64,000 nt of DNA, taken from positions 2,462,194 through 2,526,193 of the forward strand of contig SSBO01000012.1 in NCBI GenBank assembly GCA_005281725.1, read 5' to 3'. Made by a program: the position numbers and the translations under genes. The notes under the pieces are model-generated. The model was not told the DNA's origin and searched no databases. It saw only the letters and a program-made list of their open reading frames with translations. Below are positions 13,401 through 26,168 of this stretch, in pieces; positions within the stretch are counted from its first letter, which is position 1; the number at the start of each line of letters is the position of its first letter. Origin of the DNA: Wuchereria bancrofti. Taxonomy: Eukaryota; Nematoda; Chromadorea; Rhabditida; Onchocercidae.

Positions 13401-14574
13401 CACAATATGGTACCGCTTAATACTGTATGGAAATAGTTACGTTACGTGCGACGCTTATGTTACAGACTCTGAAACTAGACGAAATCTTCCAACCAGTTTG
13501 GGGTGATCATAGGAATTTGGAAAGCTGACTGCTCGTTGTACTACTAATTTTACAGAAAAATTTGCATCGACTCTGAGGTAAGTAAACTCTGAGGAATCAG
13601 AGAAATCAAATTCAAATTTCGTAACTTCTTGGCTGCGCTGGTCACCTCTTTGTTACGAATAAGGTCAAATCTTCCCATAGAGATTTGATTACTTCTAGGG
13701 AACATGTACCAGTGCTGATTACCTGCTTCCAGATCAACACTGAAAAAATGGCGAGAAAAGCACTAATTCAAAGGACTTCGTAATGCAGTATTCAATATTG
13801 GTTAACAGGGCATCGTATTTTTCTAGAGAAAATTTTGTAATTGAATTAAAAGTATATTTTTCAGTCTTTCTTTAGTGAGTGAAATAATTGCAAGCATTCA
13901 TAATAATGCCTCGTTAGTAGCATCCTTTTTGCGCCGAAATAAGATTTCAAACGAAGGTTATGAAATTCGTATCCCAGACATTTCTTGGAAGTGAGGATGA
14001 ATGCCTGAACATTTGGGATTCCAAAATACAATTATTTTTGGTAGTGTTCATTTGAATTATGAGTTTCGAAGCTGTTTCAAACTGTAAGGTTACCATATAG
14101 AATACCTTCCGAGGCGTCCACAATTCATCAGTCTCCTTTTCCACTGCATAAAACTATACTTTAAACGTTACTTTCTTACTTGAGTTTTGACAAATGTCCT
14201 GTGGGGAATATTATTTTCATAATAATAGTGGGACGTAATGAATGTTTTTGTTCCTTAAGTTTTCATGCTACAGAAGATACAAGTGAGGGAGTTCATTCTC
14301 AACAGTATACGGTAGTTACCGGATTATGACAAAAACCAAGAATGAAAAAGTACATAAACGAGATGAATTGGAAGTTTTCCGCTACTACAGCAGTCATCAC
14401 TTAACTGGATTTTTGAACACAGTACGGTAATATGAGGAGGTTTACGCTACCAACCGGAGGGATTTCAAAAACGGTGTGACAGGTGATAAGGACTAGATTT
14501 AATACGCTGATGTATAGGATTATAGGATGTTCTGAAGTACCTTTAAGTGATGAAATGTTCTGGCCTTAGGGACG
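10470..14574. other. Gene-free interval between the membrane-protein gene and MIOS
   Basis: Four kilobases with only short, unlinked open frames on both strands. The first few hundred bases are probably the 3' untranslated region of the upstream gene. I see no repeat family, RNA gene or conserved motif. Confidence 0.5.
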
Positions 14575-17500
14575 ATGTTTCGAGATGTACGCTGGTTGAG
14601 CAGTCGTCGGCAACAGTTTGTTGCTCTTTCTGCAGAACAAATGGCATTTTATGAAGATGTCGGTGAGGTTCGACCAAAGTTGCTTCAGTGTTTACCATTC
14701 AACCAAACCAATGAACTGGTAATGTGTTCCGTTTGACTTCACCCTAGTTTATTGTAGGGGTCGTGGTGATGGTGAACTTAAACAAGGTCGTATAACTTGT
14801 AGTTTGCATTGCTTTGACACTACAAACTACAAGTTACTGCTTGAAGAGTGGTTTTTAAATAGTTTCTGAAACATTTGCCGTGAATCGATACATTTGTAAA
14901 AGTGGTGTTCGCTGTGATTCGACAATATTCTGGAGTTAGGATGTGATGGTGTGACAAGGGGGATGGTAACATTTAGTAAAGGGGATGATAATTTATTCAG
15001 AATTTTTATGTAAGCATAATAGTGTTTAACCGTCAACGCAGACTGAATGAAGTAAACTTCAACAATATTAATAGGAAATGGCAGCCAGGTTCAGCTGTTT
15101 TTGATAATTTTAAATTAATTTTTAGCGAAGAGAGGAAAGACTGTGTGAAAAATAGAGCGTATGGAGTATTTTTCAGGACCATCTACAGTGTTTTGACCTA
15201 AGTCCTTTGTCTGATGAGGCTTTAGCATTGGGCTATGCAAATGGAAGAGTGGTGGTAACGAAGGTAGCTGCTGAACCAGATATTAGGTAAGCTTTTACAT
15301 TGGATCATCGTTTAGAAACAAGTCTTGGGGTGTAAACTTGCTTAGTCAATATTTCCTTCCAACACTTTCATGTTCGCGTATAAATTGGATCATTTCAGTA
15401 GTCTGGATGACACTGTGGAAACTATGGAATTCGTGTGTGATATGCCGAAACCAGTTGCATTCTTAAACTTCAGTTCTGTAACGGATACTTACTTGGCTGC
15501 ATGTTTGGAAGGGTAAGTTTTCTGTGTGTATTCTTCGGATTTCTCAAAACGTAATTTTTTCAGTGGACGTTCCCAAGATTACACTATCTGCGTGTTCGAC
15601 ATTAGCAATCCGAAACTGCATGTTTTTTCTGTTAATTGCAATGAACGCGTGATGGATTTGACTTGGCTCAGGTAAGTAGTAATCCTATTTCTTTTGATGA
15701 TAAGTGCGTGTTAGCTTAATGACTGATTATTCAAGCTGTCTCCAAAATTATAAGCTGTTCACATCTCATAGTTTTTCTTTTTGAATGATTAATTTTTCAA
15801 ATTCGAAGGAGTGCTTACATATTTTGAAATATAGGAATGATCCGAGTATACTGTGTTTGGGTTGTTCACGCTCAATGAAATTTTTCGATATACGGGAAGG
15901 TGCGCGGCCAGTTTGCTCTGTATCTGTTTCAAATCAAGTGCGAAGCATAAGTGCTGGTGACGTACATTTTTGCATTGCCTCCATCATTGACGATTTTGTT
16001 TGTATATACGATCGAAGACATTTAAAATCTCCGTTATATAGGATGCAAATTTCCTATTTTGTGAGTCATTTCTGTGTTTTAGAAGAATATAATAAGCCAA
16101 GTCACTCTTCCATCATTATGGTTGTTTCATTAACTAGGAACTTCAAATTATATCTAGTAGTGAAATAAAAAATGGCTGCATAATGCCAATTAATTGATGA
16201 ATGAGTAATATGGAATATTTTAGAAGAAGAATGATACAGGTGCAGTGAAGATATTATGGAATCCTCATTCTCCAAGTTGCTTATCCTGCTTTCGCCGGAA
16301 TTCTAGGGTTGTCACAGAGCTTATATCACCATGTGAAAGCATTTTAGAGGATCATAGCATAATAGAAATTCCAAGTGTATGTTCTGATTGTTGTTCACAT
16401 GCATTACTTTTATCTATCCATGCACCATAAGTTATTTTTGATAGAAGTAATAAGTAATGGTTTTCCCTTGGAGAAACAAACGTTTTCTGCTATAGATGAA
16501 GATTTGTTTAGTTTCCAATGTCAGATACAATTGATTTGGTGCAAGGAGGATTTCGTGGTATTCGGTATTCGGAAGATATTGTCTCCATGAAGTTATCACA
16601 TCCTTACTTACAACTCAATTATAAGGTATGTTAAGAATAGATCTTATTTTGCATTTTTTTTTGCAGCACGAAAGAAAAGTTGTTACTTTTCTTTTGTGTC
16701 CCAAAAAGGTCATCATACTTGGCGTATTAAATATGATGATGAATTGGTGATAATGTAATTTGTGACAGTTATTCTTCTGGCCGAAATCTCTACTTGTAGT
16801 GAATTCCAGTTCTTCGGCATTTCAAGAGTTTCTGGGTTTACTTGGCATCCTGAGAATTGTAATCGTTTGTTGGTCGTGGCACCAGATGGAGGACGTGGCG
16901 CGTTTGAAGTTAGACTTGCTACGGTTCGTTATTCATTTCGAATGTGGTTCCTTAAAATAGTGATGTTATGCTTGATTCGTCTACGAAAACATTTTTTTTT
17001 TACAGGTGAATAAGTTTGTGACAGGGGATTATTCATCGCAGGGCTTTGTCGCTCACGCATCTGGTAATCAGCTTTATGTGCGCAATGCAGATCCAGTCGT
17101 AACTGATGAATTAGCAGATATATCATTTATCATGAAGAGTCGTGCTGCTAAAAATTTTGGCTCTCCTTCAAGCACTACATTGGAAGGTAATCAGAAAAAT
17201 AGAAACTGATATATCCAGCCTGCAGTATTCCTAGCAATGATTCGAAAATTAATTTCAGCGTATACACGATCTTGCAAAGAGATTATAGATTGTTGTCCAT
17301 ATTCGACGTCTGAAGTGAAATGGTTGTGGAAGTGGATACGTCATATGATTAATATAATGGATTGGAAACCATGTGTCTATGGGACATTGTAAGCTTGCGT
17401 TCATGACTTTTCAAAATTTTTTCTTTTTGTTGATGTTGTTCTGAACTTACAGGTTTCCGGGTGTTATGAATATAATGCAACACGGTTTAGATCCGGACAA

Positions 17501-20500
17501 AGATGAACTTACTACAGAGCAGATATTTGTTTCTGATCCCTTACTTGGACACATTGCAGTGAGTCCTCTTTTGCACACATTACCTTTAATTGATGTAATT
17601 TCATTGTAACTTTCTTTTCATTTACATGGTTATTTAATTATGTCAAAATGAGGAAAATTCTCAGATTTGAAACCTTAAAATTTTGCCTTTGTCGAAACGC
17701 GAAAATTTTTGTTCGTAAATCACCTGTACTTGTAATTCTTTTGTGAAGGTTTGAGTTCCGGTACATTTGGACCTTAATGAACTGTGTGATTCCTACCAAA
17801 CCTTTATTAAAGAATATTAAAGAAGTATATATTAAAGAAGTATATATATAATACATTCCTTAAATGCCTTTTTTTCTTATCATTTGTTCACTTTGTACTT
17901 ACTAAGGAAAAAAGGCAGTGAAAATTCGGTTTCATATATCTTGATAATGTAAATATCAGTATTGTTGATGCTGCAGTTGTACAAAGGGAAAGAACGAGAT
18001 CGGGTACTTAAGGTATGTGGTTGGCCTGGTTTTGGAGACATCGCACAGCTCGATGCATTCATTGACAAAAACTTTATGGAAAGGTAAGTTGCTTGCTGAC
18101 TTCTTTGATTAGGATGTCACTCTTATTGTAATATAACTGCTTTTTGGAAGAGAAAATAAAAGCAAATAACATGAACACTGTTGCTTTTATCTCAGTTGTA
18201 GTAGTTAACTTTTTTCTAAGTACTTTTTGTATTCATTGTTACTTACATATGAAATATCGAAGAACATAAATTTGATAAGTTCTCTTAATATTTCTAAAAA
18301 TTTTGCTGTTGTTCAGGAGGACGCAAAGTCGGGCAGTAGCTGCAGCGCTGATTACAGCTAATTCACCGAAAATGGAAAAAGTGAGCTCATTTGAAACTTG
18401 TGTTAGAGGGTAGTGTGGTGTAATAATTCTTTTCTTCCCATTTTCTTCCAGATTCTGAATTTGATGTTAGAAAAGGGCAAAGAGTCGAATGATGAAGGTT
18501 TGCTGGAAATGGAAGCTTTCCAGGAAGCTCTACAATATTACCAAGGGTCGCCAGAACAATGGTATCTTGTACATGTACATCAACTTATCAAGTTTATTCT
18601 TACTGTGTTTGTGCCACTGCTCTAAAATTATTGTAGGAAATCGTTTTCTGAAAATCTCAGAAGCACTGTAAAGGATCCTTATTTCAATATGATCATAACA
18701 TTTCTGAATAACCGTTCTGATAACTTTTCCGACCTCCACTGCATTATTTATCAACAAGTAAGTTATACATCTTATCACTTCATGAAATAATTTGAAGGGT
18801 GTGATTGAGTGAACTTGAAAATGAATGAATTAATGAGTTTTTGCTGTTCTGAAAAAGTGGATATGTAGAGGACTAGATTCCAGGACGTCTCTTTGGAAGA
18901 CAGAATTGCTTTCGCTGCCATTCACTTTAGCGACCAATATTTTATGAAGTCGATAAAGGAGTTATTCACAAATGCATGTTTATACCGAACACTTTTCGGA
19001 TTGCTTATAATTGGTATTTCGTATGAAAAGGCTACTCATGACTTATTGTCTGAGTGAGTGTCATTATTGTATTTACTTGAAGCAAAGGAGCGAATGTGTA
19101 CTGGATTTTTTGACCAGAAATAATTATATTTTATGCATAAAATTCTGAAATATTGTTAAATTTGTTTTGTTAATATTTAGATACGTAGATTATACGGGTG
19201 ACATACAAACAGCTACAGTTCTCTTGGTAGTGGGACGCTGTTTTATGAAGGACCAATCCTGGCCTATAACTTACTCGGCCGAAGGAGTTGCTGGTAGTGA
19301 TTTCGAGTTACTGGTTATTGAGGATAATGAAGCATGTATTGAATTGTAAGTACCTATCAGCTTTTTAAACCAAACCTAATTTTTAAAAGTAGGTTATGAA
19401 AGCCTTGTATCAATAGGTTATTTACTCAGCCTTGTAGATGTATCCGTTCTTTATATTTCTTTTGCTTTATTATTCCTTTCAATTAACTGGATATTTGCAG
19501 AGATGAACATACGAGATGAAGTTGTACTATTGTGTGTGATTATCTGGATATGCTAAACACATGGGGTATGTGGGTGCAGAGGGCTCGTCTTGATTGCATA
19601 CTTGGATGGAGACGAGATGTGATCTCAGTAGAACCAAGAATGAATCAAAATGCTGTACAGGCTAGTTTTTTCTTTTTTTTTTGCTTGGAATTTTTTTTAT
19701 ATGTTTATTTATATAATTGTTTCTATACTTGTAACTTGGTTTTCAGGCTGAAATTTGTTGTCAGTTTTGTCCACAGAATATCACATTAGATAAGACAGAT
19801 ACTTCAGTGCCTTCTGCAGTACTCGTACCTGCAGCTCGACCGAACATTTCTACGACGTTAGTCATTCTTCTTTTATTCAGTAAAATGCGACATGTCAACC
19901 TCACGATATGTCAAATCACATGCTTATGTCCACTTCGTACCGGTCAAACAGCGAAACTTAGTATGGTTGCAATTTTCTATCGTTTATGGCTATTTTCTGG
20001 TAAATGTTTCCTCATTCAGTTAATTGATTACATGGGAGCGAAGGGTTCAGTTGGTGTATGCCAAAGTTTAGTGTTTTTCGTAGCATTTTGAATTAGTAAG
20101 AAAACGGTAATTTATAAGTATGAAGTACGAAATGATTAGGTGTTTACTTTGAGGCCATCAGGTGCCCCGTCGATTCCAGCTCGAGAAATGGCATGTCCTC
20201 GTTGTCTGAAGCCACTTCCTAAATGCATACTGTGTCGTAGACACATGGGTTCTTATGTTCAGACAGAATGTCACGAACTTGGCCTCTTATCTTCTTGGTT
20301 CACCTGGTGTCAAGTACTTTTCACACTTTTTTTTTCAAAACTTGGAAAATTTATCTAATTTGTTACATTTGTTAGATTCATTAGGGAATGAGTTTTAACT
20401 TCTGATTAGCTTTCATGCAATACCAAACAATGGTGCTATTTGAAAAAGAGATGAGACGTTCTAAATTATTTGTGAAATGGGAACACTTAGCTTGCATATA

Positions 20501-21025
20501 ATTGCTGCTCCATGTTTAGAAATTTCAAACAAAATTTTGAAAGAAAAATTTCTTACAGCACTAATTAAAGCGTTATTAATGGGTCTGTAAGTTTAATGAT
20601 ACTGTAATTTACTAACGGGCAAAAAAGGGATATATATTCCAGGTTTAGGAAATTTAGCCACTAAAATATTTTTGAAATGATGTCACTAAAATATTTTGTC
20701 ACTAAAAGTATATTGAATGACAAAATAAGAGCAGGTTATTTTGTCACTGTTATTTCCCTACCGACATTTGTCGATCTAAGATTTCAGTTAATTGTAAATA
20801 CACAAAATTGAGATTATTTAGAAGGATAGCACAAGTCTAGTCTGGCTTTTTGTTTAGAAATGCCGTCATGGTGGTCACATGGCACATTTATGGCATTGGT
20901 TCAATGGTCATGCGGAATGCGCGGCAAGCGGTTGTTTATGCAACTGCAAAATGGAAGACATCGATATCGTCGGACTGAATGCTGAACTACCGCAGCCTTG
21001 TTTATTTTGTGAAGATTCGTGCTAA
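14575..21025 (+). CDS. MIOS: MIOS, WD40/zinc-ribbon subunit of GATOR2
   Basis: Exons: 14575-14718, 15177-15286, 15399-15512, 15564-15671, 15835-16060, 16224-16376, 16512-16625, 16667-16708, 16810-16923, 17006-17186, 17259-17388, 17453-17558, 17977-18083, 18317-18380, 18452-18561, 18637-18757, 18884-19053, 19181-19345, 19501-19654, 19747-19856, about 20154-20313 (or 20140), 20858-21025; about 950 residues. The N-terminal half carries the beta-propeller (for example GYANGRVVVTK, SGFTWHPENCNRLLVV), the middle an alpha-solenoid (YVDYTGDIQTATV), and the C-terminus the zinc module (CPRCLKPLPKC, then WFTWCQ and CRHGGHM in the last two exons). In known systems MIOS works with WDR24, WDR59, SEH1 and SEC13 to relieve GATOR1 inhibition of TORC1 at lysosomes. 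The ATG follows an acceptor (CCTTAG) by five bases. Exon 19 holds an in-frame TGA at 19517-19519 unless a second acceptor at 19520-19521 is used. The 42-base eighth exon and the join into exon 21 are tentative. Confidence 0.9.
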
Positions 21026-21214
21026 ATCGCGACGGAATTTGTCATGATCAGCAAGAATATTGTGGGTTCGAGGAGTTTAAAACTTTAAGTTCCGTCAGGA
21101 TGTTTCTCTTTATTTACTAAGTTCGTTCAAGAAGTGGAAGGGAACATAGCGTGAAATCATTCGAAATGGCATCCTACGTGAGAGAACGTATAATCCTGTT
21201 GCTGTTTATTTGTA

Positions 21215-21220
21215 AATAAA
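21215..21220 (+). terminator. Putative polyadenylation signal of MIOS
   Basis: A canonical AATAAA lies 190 bases after the MIOS stop codon. Confidence 0.55.
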
Positions 21221-21448
21221 CTTGGTAACCAGTTCATCTGTGTTGTTTATACTCAGTTGTATTGTAACATTGAGGGGGATTGGATGGAATATTGTCTATT
21301 GATGTCTTCGATAAAAAACTGATAAAAATAGGACTCGATATTAACTTACTGAAATCATTTCACACTTCCACATCACAGAATATTGCGCTAACAGTACTGC
21401 CGTCGACAACTCATCGCACCATTTCTGTCGGAAATAATTCCTCGACTG

Positions 21449-21492
21449 GTTTTTATACATTGTGTGTTGAGTTTTTATACATTGTGTGTTGG
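21449..21492. repeat. 22-bp tandem duplication
   Basis: Two adjacent copies of GTTTTTATACATTGTGTGTTG plus one variable base (A in the first, G in the second) at 21449-21470 and 21471-21492, in the MIOS 3' flank. Confidence 0.85.
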
Positions 21493-22689
21493 ACTTATTA
21501 GTGAATTATTACTAGTTAGTGATGGTCTGGAAGACTTTATGAAGTTTCATTAATCTTATTATATTAGCAGCAGGGAAGCGAAATGTCCTTTGAAAATATG
21601 TGGAAATGTTAGCAAGCGACCGAAATATTCCCTTACGGCAGTAAAAAACAGGACATGAGAAAGTTCAAGTAATATCAGTGAATAGAAAAAGGTTTTAAAA
21701 TAGTCGTTGCAAGCGGAAACCTTAGTATGGGAAAAGACCGTTTTAGATTATAAAAAAGTGTAGGAATTGTGGGTCTGTTTGACAGCAGAATACAGAAATA
21801 AAAATTCATGGATATATTTCGAACAATTCCATTTGCCATTTCACGATTATGCTGTTATTTCCTGCCTTTTCTTTCTGGAAAGCCGCACACTTGTTCGACA
21901 CAACACTGTTTCTAAGACTGGAGGTACTCTTTGGAAGCTGTTTTGTGATTTCTCTAAGGACACATGTATGCATCTGAAACCTCATTTCCAACTGTTAAAT
22001 TTATAACAATACGAACATAAAGGCATGGCTCGACTGAAGTGCTACCAGCAACGGGTATGGAATACTGGAAACATGATAAGTTATTGCGCTTCTTTCCGAA
22101 CACTTCAGGTCAAATGTAATTATTTGTAACAACCGGTGTGGTTGAAGTGGCTTAGATTTTTCTTTCAAGCATTCCTTGTTTGTGTAAAAGGTCGGGATAG
22201 CTATATATTTTGTATTAAAGATTTTACTAATCCGAAAACTTGAAATGATAAGTGAGCATGGTGATCATCATTGAGCTGAAGTAATTTTATCTTAGGAGGA
22301 TATAGATCAGTGTAAACACATGGAGGCAGAATTGTAAGATGGGATGCACTGAAATGTTGACAACTGCTGGAACTGACTAGAGCTATTGGATGCTACAATA
22401 TGCAGAATTTTTGCTGGTGAGCTGCTCACTGAAGCATATGAAGGCGTAGGCAGTGTAAAATAAGTACCGTTCTTTTGTGAGATCATTTGAAACAGCTGGT
22501 ACAAACGCAAGCGGATTCAACACAGGGACTGAGTTGATGAATCTTACTGGACCTCCTGAAGCACAATTAAGCACTTTGTAGAAAAAATAAGTCCAGAGAA
22601 AGTTTTTCCTTGACGTCTTTCCTTTTAGACACTTCTTTTTTCATCATCAATTTCAGTAGAAAGGGATAGTGGTTTTCTGACTTACCCTA

Positions 22690-25600
22690 TCACTTGGAAG
22701 GAAGACGAACATAAAAATTACCAACAGTTTTCAGCAAGCTTTTCTGGTCCCGACGTTGTCGCTCTCTACTGTATTCATCTATTAGATTGATTGCTTTCAT
22801 GAATCTCATTTCGAATTCCATCTGTACGCTTGACACACACATCGACACTAGGGCCAGTCCAACGATGAAAAATATGAAAAATACTGAAAACAAAGTCCAC
22901 ATTTATGCATAAATTTTTAGCTACTCGAATTACATTTAGTACTTTAGTTAAAGTTACAGTTACTAATGTAAAAATGAGATTAAAGGAAAGGGATAGAAAC
23001 TGAGAGTTTTGGTATAATGTGAAAGGAAGTTTACCGCATGCAAAATGGGGGTGATCTGGCATTTCATCTCCCAATCCGACAGTGGTTAAAGAGATGAAGA
23101 AGAAGTAGAAAGCGGTGAAATAGTCCCAGTGTTCCCATATGCGAAATATGAAGGAGCAAATTGCGATGTAAACAATGATTATTAGAATTGCGCCGTAAAT
23201 TGGAAATGTTTCGTAAGCATCGTTCTCATTGTTCGTCTCATCCTGCAATAAATGTACTAAATCTACTACGTGGGCTTTTCTATTCTCAATTATTTCAATT
23301 AATAATTCCATCTTTAATAAGTGATATTGCTCAATGAATTTTCATACAATCTCTGATTCTCTGCTCCATTTTTAAATGGTTGATACAAATAATCATAACA
23401 CTAATTTTCGCAGGACTATAATTACCAATTCAACTGTTCCATTATCAGAATATAATCTTAGGAAACAATCACTTTCATGGCACAATGTCACATAATCAAT
23501 GTCATTCTTCAATTATTTAGAAATGTTAAGGTAAGTTAAGACAATCGGAAGAGGAAAAATGGTAAGAACGAAGTAATCTACTGTATAATTGAATTTTCAT
23601 ACGACCTTCCAATTTGAATTGAAAGATCTTTCAGTTCACTGTATTTGAATGTGTTCAATATCCTTCAACAGTAACAGTAAGTTGTGGTTTTTGCACGAGG
23701 TGAAAAAAAATGCATCAAAAAGTAAGAAACAAACGTTTTGGTTGCTGTCACAGTTACTGTTTTTCACCACTTCATGGGTTTTTTTCATTCTAATTTGAGC
23801 TTCATTAGAAACCTGATACTCTCTTGTTCTCCACCTTAAATAATTACATTATGGGCAAAAGGTATATACAGTAGCGTACTTATGCTAAATTTTCAATCGG
23901 CTCACCTTAATATAAATTGTGTGAAGCATTTAAAACATTTTCGAATAAAAAACCAAATACTGCGCACATAAAGAAGAATCAACTTTCCAAATTCATTCAA
24001 TACTACCAACATGTACGGCACACCCAATAAAGCATATAAAATAGTAAAAATCCTGCCCTTGGTGGTTCGGCACCATATATTTCCATATCCTGAATTTTAC
24101 AATAACGTTTTTGAAGGCTGTATATAGCACTACTAGCAGAAAAAATTTACCAGATCAAGACCCTTAGAAAATCTTTGTAAGGTTCCGCAACAAAAAAAGG
24201 AAAACAAACCAATGGTGGTGAAAATAGTGCCACAATAAAACACAGCATTCCAATAATCAGCCCATCTCCAGAGATTGTGCTTATAAGCCAAGATACCCAT
24301 TAGCTCGTCGTACTCCTCTAGTAGCAGTTCAAGCCTTCTATTACATGTTATCTGTTTTAAAAGTGGTGCTATCTACAGTATCCAATTGAATGCTCCACAT
24401 TTCAATTTAACCACAATTCAAAAGATAAAAGACTTTCATATGATTGAAATTTCTCTTATTCTGACATAAGCCTAACAACTCAAATTATGATTACACAAAG
24501 GATATTAGCTCATCCTGTCAACTATTATTTAGCTAATGATTTCGTTAACAGATAGTTAGTTATATGATCAACTATAATTAACGGCCAAATTTCTTTTCTC
24601 AAGGATTTATGACGAAGAAATTACTGTGCAAGCTGGAAGTATTCTAGAAAGCTTACCTCGGTACTACTTCGATTATCATTTTGTTTTGTTGCTGAGTAAC
24701 AGTGTGGCGATGTAAACAATCCTGATATTTTTTTCGCATAAATTTTGTGGCGTTCTACGGTTTGCTGTAAGTGTAATGATAATAAGAATCCAAATGATCC
24801 TGTAATGATAATAAGGATCCAAAAAAAGGTGACAATTGGTATCGGTGATAAAATTACTTGGTCGAGCTGAACAATGAGCTCACGTTCAGCAGGTGCTTCA
24901 AACTGATGAACAAGTAAGCCACCAACAAGTGCATATGCAATTAGCACTAACAACAGTAATATACATTTGACCCAACGACCAAACTTGAATTCAAGATTGT
25001 ACCACAACAAATTGATTGAATGACAGCGGTTTGGCCTGTTCGTGAACATAAGAATGAAGAACGTAGTCTGTACAGTTTCAGTTAGAAAATAACTTTCATT
25101 AGAGTAATCTTAAAATTAAGGTCATTGCATTAATATACAGACATTTTTAAACTACCCATACCTCTAATGTCATGTGCATATTTTCATCTTTGCATCTAAA
25201 GCAATAAGTAACCTATCTAATCTTAGCCTTCGTATATGGCTACGAATAAATCCATTGAGATAAGCATTATACTCAAGCAAATACTACTGCTAAACAGTAC
25301 AGACAAAATTACACTGTGGTTTAATTTCTTTTAATATGTTCAAGATAAATTAAGAAACTTACTTGCTGTGACTGTTTAAGATTTCTTCGATAACATCATA
25401 CACATTTGGCTGGCTGGTTCCTTCCTTATAAATACTGTATTTACCATAATCTGTAGTATCCTAAAAGTTAAATCTCAAAAACTTTATGCGCACACCTTCT
25501 GAATTCAGCTTTACACCAGATATCCTCAACGAGTACTTCTGGGAGATAAGCCCCGTTCTTTCGACCGTTTTTTTCACGTTTGTTTCTCCTTTTCCTTAGA

Positions 25601-26168
25601 AAGCGATACAGTGCTTCCAGCGCAAAAAGAAGCGTTAAATCTATACTCTAGACATGTCGCTCATTATCTTCAGCGTTTGATTGCTGTTCATAATAGTATC
25701 AGCTATGTTTTGGTTCATCCATCCCTTCTACAGTTGTTCTTTTATTTTACATATCTATAAAGTTTCAAAAAGTTTTAAATGGAATGATCAAGCAGCGAAG
25801 AGAAGAAATGCAAAATGGTAAAGAAAAAACACTTCCAAGAAGCACTTCTATTGTATGTCACCTCACGTATTAAACAGTATTACCGTGGTAACATTGTTTG
25901 TACTCAATCCAATAGAATCCACGTTTTCAGCTTCTACAGACTCTAGCTTGTGAGTTTTTGAGCTTTTTAAAGCATTCGTAAGAAAATGTCGGTATTTTCT
26001 TCTGCAAAATTTCTGCAGTACCTGCAATTTGCATTTATAGGCATAAAGAAGAGAATTTGTGTTCCAAAGTGATCTACTAGCATCTTTATTTCCTAATTAC
26101 ATCATAATAATGACCTTTAGCCCTTCGTCTTCTTGCTCACTGCCTGACCAAGTCAACTTCCATACCAT
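22690..26168 (-). CDS. twk: Two-pore-domain potassium channel subunit (TWK family), about 489 residues
   Basis: Exons (5' to 3'): 26115-26168, 25884-26021, 25363-25460, 25162-25195, 24858-25067, 24657-24764, 24210-24351, 23906-24089, 23735-23834, 23035-23242, 22690-22883; 490 codons with matching phases. A cytoplasmic N-terminus of about 110 residues precedes M1 (ILLLLVLIAYALVGGLLV, coded in the 24858-25067 exon). The first pore filter is TTIGYGN, split between the 24210-24351 and 23906-24089 exons. The second is TTVGLGD in the 23035-23242 exon. M4 ends in GLALVSMCVSSVQ, a typical TWK signature, and the tail is short. Two such subunits form a background K+ channel in the plasma membrane. Unusual points are the very long M1-P1 loop (about 90 residues, with an NRS sequon) and a 34-base exon. 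The ATG sits 11 bases after an acceptor (TTTCTAG), fitting trans-splicing. Which TWK paralogue this is cannot be told from here. Confidence 0.92.

Larger units (their letters stand above)
21026..22689. other. Convergent intergenic region, MIOS and TWK 3' ends
   Basis: Holds the 3' flanks of both genes. Besides the polyadenylation signal and one tandem duplication listed separately, only short unlinked open frames are present. Confidence 0.55.

Noticed and set aside
22775..23311. Continuous 178-codon reading of the TWK region
   Set aside because: It runs from an intron through the second-pore exon and out of frame into the last exon; the spliced model keeps the M4 motif instead.
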